Assembly: GCA_900552645.1 (NCBI GenBank) | Contig: USAN01000009.1 | Span: 8,336-72,335, forward strand | Length of the DNA: 64,000 nt | Direction: 5' to 3' | From: an uncultured Bacteroides sp. | GTDB lineage: Bacteria > Bacteroidota > Bacteroidia > Bacteroidales > Bacteroidaceae | Shown: positions 51,552-62,800 of the stretch, one piece after another | How the letters are laid out: each line of letters opens with the position of its first letter | How positions within the stretch are numbered: the first letter of the stretch is position 1 | Notes under the pieces: generated by a model | The model's database searches: none | Told to the model about the DNA's origin: nothing | Seen by the model: only the letters and a program-made list of their open reading frames with translations | Translations under genes and position numbers: made by a program

Positions 51552-54137
51552 TTATTTTTCTTTACTGTTTGGAGTCTCTTCCATAAAAAGATATGATTCC
51601 TTGTAACCTCCATAATCTATTACTATTTTTTCGAACACTATACCTGGATCTTGTGGCTTTATAGTAAGTGTCTGAATAGAAGATTCTGAGTTTGGTATTT
51701 TAAGCTTAACTTTACTTTCAACAACTCTACGTGCAACAGTAGGGTAGAAGACCGAATATACGTTTTCAGGCGATTCGTTTAGATTATGATTGAAGTTCAC
51801 TATCTGTCCTTCGGCACCATTAAATCCTACTTCGTATTTATGTCCCTCTGCATTATGAAAAGCCAATGTAGATTTAACAATTATATGCACTGTAACTTCA
51901 TCTATATTTTTAGGAATTTCTGTACGATATGAAATAGATGCTCCTTCAACATTTTTTGAATAAGGCATAAGGGCTACTCCACTTTTAGTACGTCCCATAT
52001 ATGGAATGACTGTCCACGAAGCCTCTTTTGCATCTTTCTTAGAATTGTAATGTTCAGCTTCTATTACAACTACATCTTTTGGAGAATGATGGAATATATA
52101 TCCGCCGGTTTCTTTCTTAGAATCTTCTACTCGAAATACCTCTGGCTGTATATCCTTCTGAAAATTATCATTCCATGATGTGTATCCTATATGTTTTTGT
52201 ATCATCATGTTTTTCCACTTTCCTCCCGACATAATATTGTTGTAATCATAAGTAAGGTCTGCATCTCTTCTAAAATTCTGCTCTACCTTATCTGCCCAAT
52301 CATTGGCAGTAGGATTGTTCTCATTGAATAACTTATGATTCATGGCTTGTGCATAATACATTTCGTATAGATTACTCATTGCCTGTACCGGAAATAGAAT
52401 AAGTTGTTTATAAGCATCTCTATAATCATCTTTAAGCGATACGTATTGACGCAAAGCCTCTGCCTCAAGCTTTATAAATTCGTCCGATACCTTTTTCCAT
52501 TCGCCTGTTTCTAAATTATAAGTATTACAATCCAGCATTTCAGGTGTTACACGTCCGGCATATTTGCTGTATAAATTAAGTATGCGTGCTGCTTCTATAG
52601 CCTGATCTTGTCCAAATTGTTGAGCACAGAATTTTTGTGGATGTTCCAGTAAATTATCTGCTTTATAAAGTTTTGGATTCCATGCCATATCCATAAAAAG
52701 AGTTATAGGATATTCCATTGGCTTTAAATCTCCTACATTAAGAACCCATAGTTTCTCTACTCCATAATCGTATGCCAATTGCAGTTGTTCCCACATATTC
52801 TGTATTGGCGTAACATTAAGCCATTTTGTATTACGTGGAGCTCCTACATAGTCTACATGATAATATAATCCCCAACCACCTTTGTGTTTTCTATCCTCTG
52901 CATTTGGCAAACGTGTTACATTTCCCCAATTATCATCTGTAAGTAACATAATAGCATCATCAGGGGCACGTAGTCCTAGATCGTAGTAGCGCTGTACTTC
53001 TTTGTATATAGCCCATACCTGAGGAGTTTTTTCGGCCGACTTTCCGGTTACTTCCTTTATTATTTGTCGCTGATTTTTGAATATTTTCTTTAATAATTGC
53101 ATATTATAATTGTCGCGAGCTACATATTTATGGTCATTACCCTCTTCACCTCCCATAGGTGCATCGCCGTCGCCTCGCATTCCTATAGTAATCAGGTCTT
53201 CGGTATTTGCTGCTCTTTCAATTCCTTTATGAAAAAAACTGTCTATTACTTTTTGATTTGATGCATAGTCCCATACTCCGTATTTGTCTCTTTCTCTGGC
53301 CCATTCTTGATGATTTCTAGCCATAGGTTCATGATGTGATGTTCCCATTATTACTCCCATTTCATTGGCGGTCTTACTGTTTTCAGGATCATCGGCATAG
53401 AAGCTCCAGTTCCACATTGCGGGCCACATAAAGTTTCCTCGTAAACGAAGTATAAGTTCAAATACTCTGGCATAGAATCTGTGGTCGCCATAATTGGTTC
53501 CATAGGTATTCTTTACCCATCCTGTAAGGCATGGTGCCTCATCATTAAGGAAAATACCTCTATACTTTACGGCCGGCTCTCCGGCTGTGTAGTTCCCTCT
53601 TGTAATGGATATGTTGTCCTTCTTTTCTATAGGGACATCCGCCCAGTCGTACCAGGGTGATACGCCTATTTGCTCTGATATTTCATAAATACCATAAATT
53701 GTACCTCGTTTATCGCTTCCGGCAATAACCAGTGCCTCTTCTACTCCCGGCATAGGATTGGATAATGTAGCGATTATGTATTTCTCGTGTTTTCCCTTTA
53801 ATTCGGATACATCTATTTTTTTTGTTTTGATAAGCTCTTTTATGTAACGACTGGTTATCTGTCCGGCAATAATCAGTCGCGTTTTCTCTGGTGAATATAT
53901 CAGTTCCGATTTGTTGCCTGTTACTTTCAAGAAGTCTTTTGTCAGGTTTCCGGCTGCAATAGCTATACCTATATCCTCTTTCTCGTCCAAAAGAATGGAT
54001 ATAGGATTGCCTTTCTCTACCAATGTAAACCTGTTTTCTGATAGCTTATTGAAGGTTATACCAGGGTGATCTATACTCCATAGCGATATGTTATTACATG
54101 TAAGTAATGCGATTAAGATAATCAGTTTAATTTTCAT
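51552..54137 (-). CDS. GH115 alpha-glucuronidase
   Basis: An 861-residue secreted protein (signal peptide about 1-21). The GH115 core is clear: GEPAVKYRGIFLNDEAPCLTGW, FELILRLRGNFMWPAMWN, GVIMGTSHHEPM, ITIGMRGDGDAPM, LLTDDNWGN and a C-terminal beta-domain (VVIEAEHYNSKK, typical of the family's last module). GH115 enzymes remove alpha-1,2-linked (4-O-methyl-)glucuronic acid from xylan, and some act on arabinogalactan. It lies about 400 bp downstream of susD in the same direction, beyond a terminator, so it may have its own promoter. Length is normal for the family. Confidence 0.93.
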   Translation of the reverse strand: MKIKLIILIALLTCNNISLWSIDHPGITFNKLSENRFTLVEKGNPISILLDEKEDIGIAIAAGNLTKDFLKVTGNKSELIYSPEKTRLIIAGQITSRYIKELIKTKKIDVSELKGKHEKYIIATLSNPMPGVEEALVIAGSDKRGTIYGIYEISEQIGVSPWYDWADVPIEKKDNISITRGNYTAGEPAVKYRGIFLNDEAPCLTGWVKNTYGTNYGDHRFYARVFELILRLRGNFMWPAMWNWSFYADDPENSKTANEMGVIMGTSHHEPMARNHQEWARERDKYGVWDYASNQKVIDSFFHKGIERAANTEDLITIGMRGDGDAPMGGEEGNDHKYVARDNYNMQLLKKIFKNQRQIIKEVTGKSAEKTPQVWAIYKEVQRYYDLGLRAPDDAIMLLTDDNWGNVTRLPNAEDRKHKGGWGLYYHVDYVGAPRNTKWLNVTPIQNMWEQLQLAYDYGVEKLWVLNVGDLKPMEYPITLFMDMAWNPKLYKADNLLEHPQKFCAQQFGQDQAIEAARILNLYSKYAGRVTPEMLDCNTYNLETGEWKKVSDEFIKLEAEALRQYVSLKDDYRDAYKQLILFPVQAMSNLYEMYYAQAMNHKLFNENNPTANDWADKVEQNFRRDADLTYDYNNIMSGGKWKNMMIQKHIGYTSWNDNFQKDIQPEVFRVEDSKKETGGYIFHHSPKDVVVIEAEHYNSKKDAKEASWTVIPYMGRTKSGVALMPYSKNVEGASISYRTEIPKNIDEVTVHIIVKSTLAFHNAEGHKYEVGFNGAEGQIVNFNHNLNESPENVYSVFYPTVARRVVESKVKLKIPNSESSIQTLTIKPQDPGIVFEKIVIDYGGYKESYLFMEETPNSKEK

Positions 54138-54540
54138 TCTTAAATATTATTAGAGAGACTCACTGTAAATCAGCCTCATTGTTATTAATTTGTTTTCACT
54201 CCTTTTATCCAACTATAGCAGTCTTGTAAGTATTATGTACATAATTCAACTTTATTACTCCTAAAGAATAATACTTATTTTCAAAAAGCTGAGGAATAAT
54301 ATCCTGTCCTTCAAATTCTATACGATAACATTTATCATAAATATTCTCAGTAAGTTCTTAATAAGTTATAAGCTCATGTGTCTCTTTATCACCGAAAATA
54401 TAAGGGCATGGTAATCTAGAGGTAAGTTTTCTCTTTTAAATACTTATTACTATGCCTTGATTCTAGAATAAATTAAAAACCGGGCAGTGTCGAATAAGAG
54501 AATTATCTCTCGGCCTGCCCGGAACTTAACCTAAAGAAAA
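54138..54540. other. Intergenic gap between susD and the GH115 gene
   Basis: No protein-coding gene is visible in these 403 bases. It holds the susD terminator at its right end (listed separately). The rest is AT-rich and could contain the GH115 promoter or a small RNA. I find no specific motif to support either. Confidence 0.5.
54475..54522 (-). terminator. Strong terminator after susD (PUL2)
   Basis: CCGGGCAG (54480-54487) pairs exactly with CTGCCCGG (54515-54522). Inner AGAG/CTCT pairs lengthen the stem. On the minus strand it is followed by GTTTTTAATTT. It lies 18 bp after the susD stop and should end most susCD transcripts before the GH115 gene. Confidence 0.8.
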
Positions 54541-56481
54541 TTAATATCCTGGATTCTGATATTTTGCTTTATCCTCTTTTGTCATCTCCATTCCGTCTAT
54601 CTGACCTTGTGGAATAGGACGTAGATAATGGAATGTTTCAATTGTACGAGTATATGTCTTTGGAGTATGATCTCCCTTGTCATTACCACTAATTACGTAA
54701 GTACCTGCATACTCATTCCATTTTTGTGTACGTACAAGGTCGAACCAGCGATATCCTTCGCCAAAGAATTCTCGTGAACGTTCATCAAGAATGTAATCTA
54801 TTGTTATTGTTGCAGGAGTTGCAGCGGTCATTTCGGCACTGTGATCTATGCTTATTGCTTGGCGCAAAGCATTGCTGTAAGTCCATTTTCCGGCACGTGC
54901 ACGAAGTACATTTACAAGTTCTCGAGCCGATTTGCCTGATTTTACTGTTGCTCCTTCTACTGCTGCTTCGGCTGCAATTAGATATAGTTCAGAGAATTTT
55001 GCAATATTGAACGGACGTGTACTTCCGGCGTTGGGCTGACCTGCTCCTGTTCCGTTGTCGGTACGGTAAGGACCAAGCTTCCATAATCCTGGAAATACGC
55101 GACGACTTATTGCGCTTGGACCCATTACGTAATCGGCACGTCCAGGAAGTACACCTGCACCAACATTACTGTCTCCGGCTCCCGATGGATATTGTATTGA
55201 TGAGTTATCTTCATTCAGGAATGAAAGCAGAGGCTCTCTCTCTTTAACACTGATTCCGTTAGCATTTACTACAGCCGCCCAAGTTTTTCCGTTGGTAGAC
55301 CAATTGCCACGATATACTGTAACGAATGTTCCATCATAACGAGAGTCGTTAGTCTTGTCGGCAAAAGTTTTGGTAAATACTCCGTGAGGAGGAGCCATAC
55401 GAGTCCATGGTCGTCCATAGGACTGTTCGGCAATACGTATTATAGGATTAATCTTATTACCGTCTACTTTAGACTGTGTATCGGTATAACTCCAATTCAT
55501 CATCCATCCGGCAAAGTTGTCGGGAGCGCCACCTCCTCCATATGTCAAACTACCTCCATTATAGTATTCATCCTCCTGAGTATGATCCGCATAAAGAAGA
55601 ATCTCTTTGTTGCGGTCATTCTCGCCAAGATTAACTTTGTAGAAACTGTTTTCTAGCCCGAAAGATGCAGGGTTTTCTATTCCTTCAACAGCTACATCGT
55701 AAGCTTTTTGGAAATACCATGCAGCATCGTGTCCATCAGGATCTATTCGATCACATTCAGGATAGGTAGGAATGTTCTTTGGATTCTTCAGCCACCATGC
55801 ATAAGTAAGATAAGCTTTCGATAAGTACAGGCGTGCTACTGTTTTAGTTACACCACCTATTACTCTGCCTGTTTCAGGCAAATTCTCTACAGCAGTCTGC
55901 AAGTCGGGAAAAATAGCCTTAGTATATACCTCGGGTACTGTATTTCTTACTGATGTGCGCGAAGGTGTTATGTTAAACTTAAGTTCGCCTGCACCCATAT
56001 CTAGAGGAACGCCTCCAAAAGTCTGTACAAGTAGGAAGTAATCGAAAGCACGGAAGAACCTAGCTTCTGATATCAATGCTTCTCCAATTCCAACTTCTGC
56101 ACCGTTCTCAATAACGCCGTTGGCTGTATTTATATTCGAAAAAGCAGTTCCCCATAGTACGTCAGTTCGGCTGCTTGTTGCAGTAAGATTTCCCACTCCG
56201 GAAAGGTCGGCATCCTTGAAGTTATTGTCGGCCGACTGTCCGTAAGTAGCTTCATCAGTACCTGTAAGGCATGAGTTGTAATAATATGCCTGGCCATAAA
56301 TGTAGCGCAGATGTGCATACATTGAGGTTATTCCACCTTCTACACCCTTTTCTGTTTTAAAGAAAGTAGGATCATAGGCACTACGTGGCTGTTCGTCTAG
56401 TATACCCGAACAGGAAGCAGTAAGAAACAACGCTAGTGCAGCTGTTCCCAAAACTCTTATTTTATTGAATTTAATTTTCAT
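54541..56481 (-). CDS. SusD-like surface glycan-binding lipoprotein (PUL2)
   Basis: A 646-residue RagB/SusD-family lipoprotein (Cys24 in TASCSG, then ILDEQP). The family's N-terminal TPR-like helices (ALISEARFFRAFDYFLLVQTFGGVPL) and the C-terminal region (ILDERSREFFGEGYRWFDLVRTQ, and the end IPQGQIDGME) are obvious. It is longer than the PUL1 SusD, mainly in the binding-face loops. It pairs with the SusC encoded 16 bp upstream to capture oligosaccharides. Confidence 0.95.
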   Translation of the reverse strand: MKIKFNKIRVLGTAALALFLTASCSGILDEQPRSAYDPTFFKTEKGVEGGITSMYAHLRYIYGQAYYYNSCLTGTDEATYGQSADNNFKDADLSGVGNLTATSSRTDVLWGTAFSNINTANGVIENGAEVGIGEALISEARFFRAFDYFLLVQTFGGVPLDMGAGELKFNITPSRTSVRNTVPEVYTKAIFPDLQTAVENLPETGRVIGGVTKTVARLYLSKAYLTYAWWLKNPKNIPTYPECDRIDPDGHDAAWYFQKAYDVAVEGIENPASFGLENSFYKVNLGENDRNKEILLYADHTQEDEYYNGGSLTYGGGGAPDNFAGWMMNWSYTDTQSKVDGNKINPIIRIAEQSYGRPWTRMAPPHGVFTKTFADKTNDSRYDGTFVTVYRGNWSTNGKTWAAVVNANGISVKEREPLLSFLNEDNSSIQYPSGAGDSNVGAGVLPGRADYVMGPSAISRRVFPGLWKLGPYRTDNGTGAGQPNAGSTRPFNIAKFSELYLIAAEAAVEGATVKSGKSARELVNVLRARAGKWTYSNALRQAISIDHSAEMTAATPATITIDYILDERSREFFGEGYRWFDLVRTQKWNEYAGTYVISGNDKGDHTPKTYTRTIETFHYLRPIPQGQIDGMEMTKEDKAKYQNPGY

Positions 56482-56497
56482 GATAGTCAGTCCTTAA

Positions 56498-59400
56498 TTA
56501 GAATGTCAAGTTAATACCGAATAAATAGTTACGAGTAGATGGTGAATTGGTTCCTACTGTAAGGAAACGACTCTGTATGCCACTAGTAACTGCTACATTC
56601 TCATTTCCATATGAATTAGTTTCAGGGTCGAGGCCTGTTTCGTGATGGAATGGTGAATATATTACAAAAGGATTTTGTACTGTAATGTATGCACGCATAC
56701 TATTTACTCCCAAGTTCTTTAACCACTGCTGGTTGTTGAAATTGTAAGCTAGTGAGATGTTGCGTACTTTCCAGTAAGAGGCATCGAAATAACCAAGGGT
56801 ACTTCCGTATTTTGGATTATCTCCACTCTGTATGCCACCTGGTTTTGGATATTCGGCATCAGTATTATCTTCTGTCCAGTAATCTACATCTACCTGTCCG
56901 CGACGTCCCGAAAGCATATTAAGGTAACCGTTTGAGTGGTGTAAAGTGCTTATAAGTTTACCGCCACATTTAAATGCTGTAATAATATTCAGGTCAAATC
57001 CCTTGTATGCTAGGCGTGTGCTGAAACCACCCTGTAATTTGGGATCCATATCAATGATTTGACGATCGTCAGGGCCTATAGCACGAACCGGTGTGCCATC
57101 TGCATTATATTCTCCTGTATATTTTACTTTAATCATACCTACATTTCCACCTGGTTCAAGTATATTGAGGTATGGATCGCCTTCTTGCCACAAACCTATC
57201 TTTTCATAGTCATATATAGAGTTAATAGAATGACCTGTAAACCAGTTGTTTGGTTCGTCTCTATCTGCACCCGAAGCTAGTTCGGTAAGTTTGTTCTTGT
57301 TGGCAGCCAAATTCAATGTAGCATCCCAGGTAAATCCATTGTAGTTGTCAAGTATAGTTCCGTTAATTGTAAATTCTATACCTTTATTCTCGGTCTTTCC
57401 TACATTACCCATGTAACTGCTTACGCCCGAAGTTGAAGGAAGATTTACGCTTTGAAGCAAATCGGATGTCTTGATCATATAATATTCTAATGTACCCGAT
57501 AGTCTACCTTTAAGCAGTGTAAAGTCTAATCCGAAGTTCCATGTAGTCGAATACTCCCATCCAAGTGCCGGATTAGGTAGTGCAGAAACGTAGTATCCTG
57601 TAACATATCCTGTAGATCCGAAGTTATAAGGACGAGTAGAAAGACTTCCTAAAGTAGCATAAGGATTTACAGCCTGATTTGATGTCTGACCGTAACCTAC
57701 GCGAAGTTTTAGAAGATCTATCCAGTCTATGTTGTTCATGAAAGACTCTTTATTAATATTCCATCCTGCCGAAACTGCTGGATACGTATGCCATTGATGA
57801 CCTTTTGCAAGGCGTGAAGAGGCATCGGCACGTAGAGTGAGCATAAGCATGTAACGGTTGTCGTAGGTGTACATAGCACGCCCCATCCACGACATTATTC
57901 CACTCTTCTGATAATCCCAGTCACTTGGATTTACTGTTATAGTACCTTCGGCGCGTCCAAGATTGTAATACTGAAAATATTCGGCTGGAATATCTTTTGC
58001 CGATAATCCCGAGCGGGTATATACAGTCTCTTCTGCCGAATACATACCTACTATATTGAATTGATGTTTTCCAATAGTACGATCGTAAGTAAGCATATTT
58101 TCTATAGCCCAGTTTGTTGTTTCGGAATGAGAAAGAGAGGCAGTAGAAGGAGTTGTAATAGTTGTACTGTTTACACCTTCGCCGGTAAATGAGCCTCCCT
58201 TGCTTGAACGATAATTCAAACCTAGGTTCATGCGATACTTCAAACCTTTTACCCATGGACATTGAACTTCGGCGAATAGATTATTGTAAGTACCGAAGGC
58301 TTTAGTCTCGCTCAACCATGTATCTTTAAGACTCTCTACCACATCTCTTGTAATTACGTAAGTCTCATCCTGAGCCATCTTTATTGTACGTTTCAAGTTG
58401 CCGTTTTCATCGTATGGATTTGCAAGTGGAGACATTGCCAATACATTATATATTCCTATGTTCGAACCCTTTGTAACGTTATAGTTTGAGTTTGTAGTAA
58501 GTCCAAAACGGAAGTATTTCCCTACAGCCTGATCGAACGATCCTCTCAAAGAATACCTAGTATAGTTCTGAGTAGGAATAACTCCCTGATCTTTGTAGTA
58601 TCCACCTCCAAAACTAGAACTGCCACTGTTGGTACCTGCTGTTACACTAAAATCATGACTTGTTACGAAACCTGTACGATACATAAGGTCTTGCCAGTCG
58701 GTATCTGTGTCGTCCGATTCTTCTAGAGAATTTTCAAATTTATTTGCATACTTTCTCATAGCAGCAAATTTTTCTCCATTCATCATAGGATATTTTGAGA
58801 AGACTTTCTTGAATCCTACATACCCATTGTAGGTGAACTGTGCCGGTGCTCCTTGTATTCCCTTATTTGTAGTGATAAGAATTACACCATTTGCACCGCG
58901 CGATCCATAAATTGCTGTAGAAGATGCATCTTTCAATATATCCATACTCTTTATGTCGGCTGGATTTATATCCGAAAGATTTCCCATAAAAGGAACTCCA
59001 TCAAGTACAACCAATGGGTCGTTGGATGCTGTAAGCGAGCGTGTACCACGTATACGTATCTGCATTGTAGCTCCGGGCTTTGAAGAAGTTTGCGACATAT
59101 CTACACCTGCTACTCTGTTTTGCAATGCATATGTTATGTTTGTAGCAGGTACTTCACGAAGCTTGTCTCCACCTACCGAAGCAATTGAACCTGTTACATC
59201 CGATCGTCTTGCAGTACCGTAACCTATTACTACCACCTCGTCAAGCGCCTTTGAGTCTTCCTTTAAGGTTATATTGAGAGATGTTCTTTTATTTACAGGA
59301 ACTTCCTGAGTTTGGTATCCTATATAAGATACAACTAATGTAGAGTTTGCGGGTACTTTTAAAGTAAAGTTACCGTCAAGGTCCGAGATGTTACCATTCG

Positions 59401-59560
59401 TAGTACCTTTTTGTAGAATGCTGGCTCCAATAATAGGCTCGCCGCTGCCGTCTTTTACAGTACCTTTTACTGTAATTTCCTGCGCAAACGCCCATAATGG
59501 AACAAAGCATAATAAAAATACTAATGCCAGAGGCTTTAATTTTAAATTAGCGTTTTTCAT
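56498..59560 (-). CDS. SusC-like TonB-dependent outer-membrane oligosaccharide transporter (PUL2)
   Basis: A 1020-residue SusC. It has a signal peptide (about 1-26, FAQ), a carboxypeptidase-regulatory-like domain (about 28-105, TVKGTVKDGSGEPIIGASI), TonB box/plug (DEVVVIGYG near 110, LVVLDGVPFMG, ASSTAIYGSRGANGVI), and a barrel ending GINLTF. It is the first gene of the leftward susCD transcript, 319 bp from the divergent HTCS gene. Substrate is inferred from GH115: a glucuronic-acid-decorated plant glycan such as xylan or arabinogalactan. Confidence 0.95.
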   Translation of the reverse strand: MKNANLKLKPLALVFLLCFVPLWAFAQEITVKGTVKDGSGEPIIGASILQKGTTNGNISDLDGNFTLKVPANSTLVVSYIGYQTQEVPVNKRTSLNITLKEDSKALDEVVVIGYGTARRSDVTGSIASVGGDKLREVPATNITYALQNRVAGVDMSQTSSKPGATMQIRIRGTRSLTASNDPLVVLDGVPFMGNLSDINPADIKSMDILKDASSTAIYGSRGANGVILITTNKGIQGAPAQFTYNGYVGFKKVFSKYPMMNGEKFAAMRKYANKFENSLEESDDTDTDWQDLMYRTGFVTSHDFSVTAGTNSGSSSFGGGYYKDQGVIPTQNYTRYSLRGSFDQAVGKYFRFGLTTNSNYNVTKGSNIGIYNVLAMSPLANPYDENGNLKRTIKMAQDETYVITRDVVESLKDTWLSETKAFGTYNNLFAEVQCPWVKGLKYRMNLGLNYRSSKGGSFTGEGVNSTTITTPSTASLSHSETTNWAIENMLTYDRTIGKHQFNIVGMYSAEETVYTRSGLSAKDIPAEYFQYYNLGRAEGTITVNPSDWDYQKSGIMSWMGRAMYTYDNRYMLMLTLRADASSRLAKGHQWHTYPAVSAGWNINKESFMNNIDWIDLLKLRVGYGQTSNQAVNPYATLGSLSTRPYNFGSTGYVTGYYVSALPNPALGWEYSTTWNFGLDFTLLKGRLSGTLEYYMIKTSDLLQSVNLPSTSGVSSYMGNVGKTENKGIEFTINGTILDNYNGFTWDATLNLAANKNKLTELASGADRDEPNNWFTGHSINSIYDYEKIGLWQEGDPYLNILEPGGNVGMIKVKYTGEYNADGTPVRAIGPDDRQIIDMDPKLQGGFSTRLAYKGFDLNIITAFKCGGKLISTLHHSNGYLNMLSGRRGQVDVDYWTEDNTDAEYPKPGGIQSGDNPKYGSTLGYFDASYWKVRNISLAYNFNNQQWLKNLGVNSMRAYITVQNPFVIYSPFHHETGLDPETNSYGNENVAVTSGIQSRFLTVGTNSPSTRNYLFGINLTF

Positions 59561-59879
59561 AAATCATTAATTAAAAAAGTTCTTAGATTCGTAAATTGTT
59601 TAAAGTATTAAGCAGGTTATTTTCATGTCTTCATAATTTTTGTTCATTTAAAGTTTAAACATAGGGTTTTTTATCTGAGGCTAAATTATATCTATTTTTA
59701 TTTTTAGTCATTACTTTGTGTAGCAGCGGTTTTAAACTTTGTTACATAGGTTTGTTTATTCGTTACAATTGTTTCTTTTATGGTAACATTGCGCTCAAAG
59801 TGCCTTAATATAAAGAAATTCCAAAAAGTAAAAGTTATTTTCTTTTTTTATCTTTGTCTTGTAGTAATTACCGAATATT
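59561..59879. promoter_or_regulatory. Divergent regulatory region of PUL2 with three GTTACA-like repeats
   Basis: No gene is present in these 319 bases. GTTACATAGG (59741), GTTACAATTG (59762) and GTAACATTGC (59783) occur in the same direction at exactly 21-bp steps. This suggests a phased binding array for the AraC-type domain of the HTCS. TATCTTTG (59849-59856) is a good -7 element for the HTCS gene, 23 bp before its start. Binding is inferred. Confidence 0.55.
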
Positions 59880-62800
59880 ATGAAAAGATACACATTCTTG
59901 TTAACTTTACTTATCCTGTTCCTATGTTGTAATAATATAAATTCACAAGGTAGTCGTTTCTATTCGGCAGGCAATGGATTGTCGTGTAGTTTGATAAATC
60001 AGATTTTTCAGGATCGTTATGGCTATATATGGATTGCTACCGAGTATGGACTGAATAAGTTTGACGGTACCAAGTTTACTATTTATAAGCACGCTGCTGC
60101 CGACTCTTCTACACTAAAGAACAATTATGTACGTTCTCTTTATGAGGATAGAGATAATCTACTTGTGGGATGTTACAATGGATTGATGAAATTTAATCGT
60201 GCAACAAACTCTTTTAATGAGATTCCAATGATAAGAGACGGCGAGCAGAAAATACCTTTTGTATCACAGATTATAAAATTACATAATGGCGATATATGGG
60301 CTATTACAGCCGGTCAGGGGATATTTATTGTAGATAAGGATTTAAAATCTGCACATTACATGACAGATTTAATGAAACATCTTAATTTTCATTTCTACAA
60401 TTCTGTTTATCAGGATTCTAAAGGAATAATATGGCTTGGCACCGAATTTAATGGAATAGTAAAATATAATATTAAGAGCAGAAAAGTAAAGGTGTACCGT
60501 GCACCCGAAATTCCCGAGAATAGCATCAATTCAATTATTGAAGACAAAAAAGGAAACATATTCGTAGGCCTTGCAAAGCATGGAGTGATAAAATATGATG
60601 ATGGAGCCGATACTTTTAAAAGTGTGGAATATTCACAGAAAAAGATGACTTTTCCGGTATTCTCAATGGTTACAGTGCACGATGAAGTGATTGTAGGAAC
60701 GGACGGATATGGATTGAAGAGGTATAACTATTCTACAGGAAAGCTCGATGACTACAATGCAAATCTTAATGTATACGATTACAGTAAGGGAAAGATTCAT
60801 GCAATGATGGTAGATAAGGATAATAATCTATGGGTGGGACTTTTTCAGAAGGGTATAATGTATATCACCCAAAAGGAAAAGAAGTTTGGATATTATGGCA
60901 TAAATTCAAGTACATATAATATAATAGGCAGTAACTGTGTGCGTGCTATTTATAAGGACATACAGAATAATTTGTGGATTGGTACAGAAGGAGAAGGGCT
61001 TTACAAGATTAATGAAAAAGGAAAATTGTTGCATCATTATAGTCCGGATGGTACAGAAAACTCATTGCCAAGCAATATATCAGCTATATATCAAGACTCA
61101 AGGGGTGTACTATGGATAGGATCTTCTACAAGCGGCACATGGATAATAGACCCCAAGATAGATAGGTATGTAAAGGCCGATTTCAGCGATAGCGAGCAGG
61201 TAAACTCCTTTATAGAAAAGAATGGAAAAATGTATGTTGGAACTTTTGGATCGGGCATTTATGTATGTACACTGGATGGAAAGAAACAAAAGGTATATAT
61301 TGGATCTATTGCCGATAATAATTCATTGCCTAATAATTGGATATTGTCTCTTTATCTTGATAGCAAGGATATGTTATGGATATGTCACCGAAAAGGAGTG
61401 TCATGCATGAATATAAAGAATGATAATTTTATAAATTATGGAAAATCGTCGCTGGTAATAGAAGGATGTATTGGATATTCTATTACAGAGGACAGAAATG
61501 GAGATATACTTGCTGGAACTTCCGAAGGTCTTTTTAAATTCAATAAAGGAACATCTCAGTTAACTCAGTATACGGTTGCCGACGGATTGCCTCATAACGT
61601 AATTTGCGGAATATGCGAGGATGCCGAAAATAACTTATGGCTTAGTACCTATATGGGCATATGCAAGTTTAATACATCTACAAAATATTGCATGAATTAT
61701 TACGAACGCGACGGTATTCAGGGTAATGAATTCTATCAGGGAGCCTATATGAAAGATAATGCAGGCAGAATTTATTTTGGCGGGATAAATGGAATGACAT
61801 ATTTCAACCCTAATGAAATACACGATGTGCAGCAGAAAAACAGGGTGCTCATTACCGATTTCTATGTAAATCAAACGCCGGTCAATATAAACAGTCTGTC
61901 GGGAAACGATAAGATAATAGAATGTGATGTAATGAAGGCAGATATTTTCAGATTAAACTATACCGACAATACTTTCAGTATAAGTTTCTCTACTTTACAG
62001 TATGATAATCCGGAACAGATAATATATCAGTATAGAATAAGTGAACTTTCAAAGACTTGGCACACTTCCGAACCAGGCAAGAACAGCGTTACTTATAATA
62101 ATCTGCCTCCGGGTAAATATACCTTTCAGGTTAAAGTAATGAACAGTTCGTACGGCGATGAGATACGTACAATACAAATTATTATATCACCTCCATGGTA
62201 CTTTTCATGGTGGGCTTACTGTATTTATATATTTATTGTGTTGCTTCAGGTAAAAGGAATAATTGATTATTTAAAAATGAAGATGAGGCACAAGCATGAA
62301 ATGCTTATGAGAAAGAATGAAGAGCAACTGAATGATGCAAAAATGCAGTTTTTTATAAACATATCTCATGAAATAAGAACACCAATGACATTAATAACAA
62401 GTCCGCTCGAAAAACTGATAAGTGAAGCAAGAGACAAGAACCTGCGCGAATCGTATGTGCTTATATACCGAAATGCACAGCGTATACTACGACTTATAAA
62501 TCAACTAATGGATGTGCGAAAACTGGATAAGGGGCAGATGTTCATGAAGTTCAGAAAAGCTGATATGGTGGACTTTATAGACGACATTATGCTAACATTC
62601 GAATATACTGCACGCAAGAAGAACATAGAGTTTACCTTCGAACATCAAGATTCTCATCTTGAAGTATGGATAGACATAAACAACTTCGACAAGATAATAA
62701 TGAATTTATTGTCGAATGCGTTCAAGTATACTCCTGTAAACGGACATATAAATATAAGGCTAATAACAGGATATGATACTTCCGAAACAGCTTCTATACG

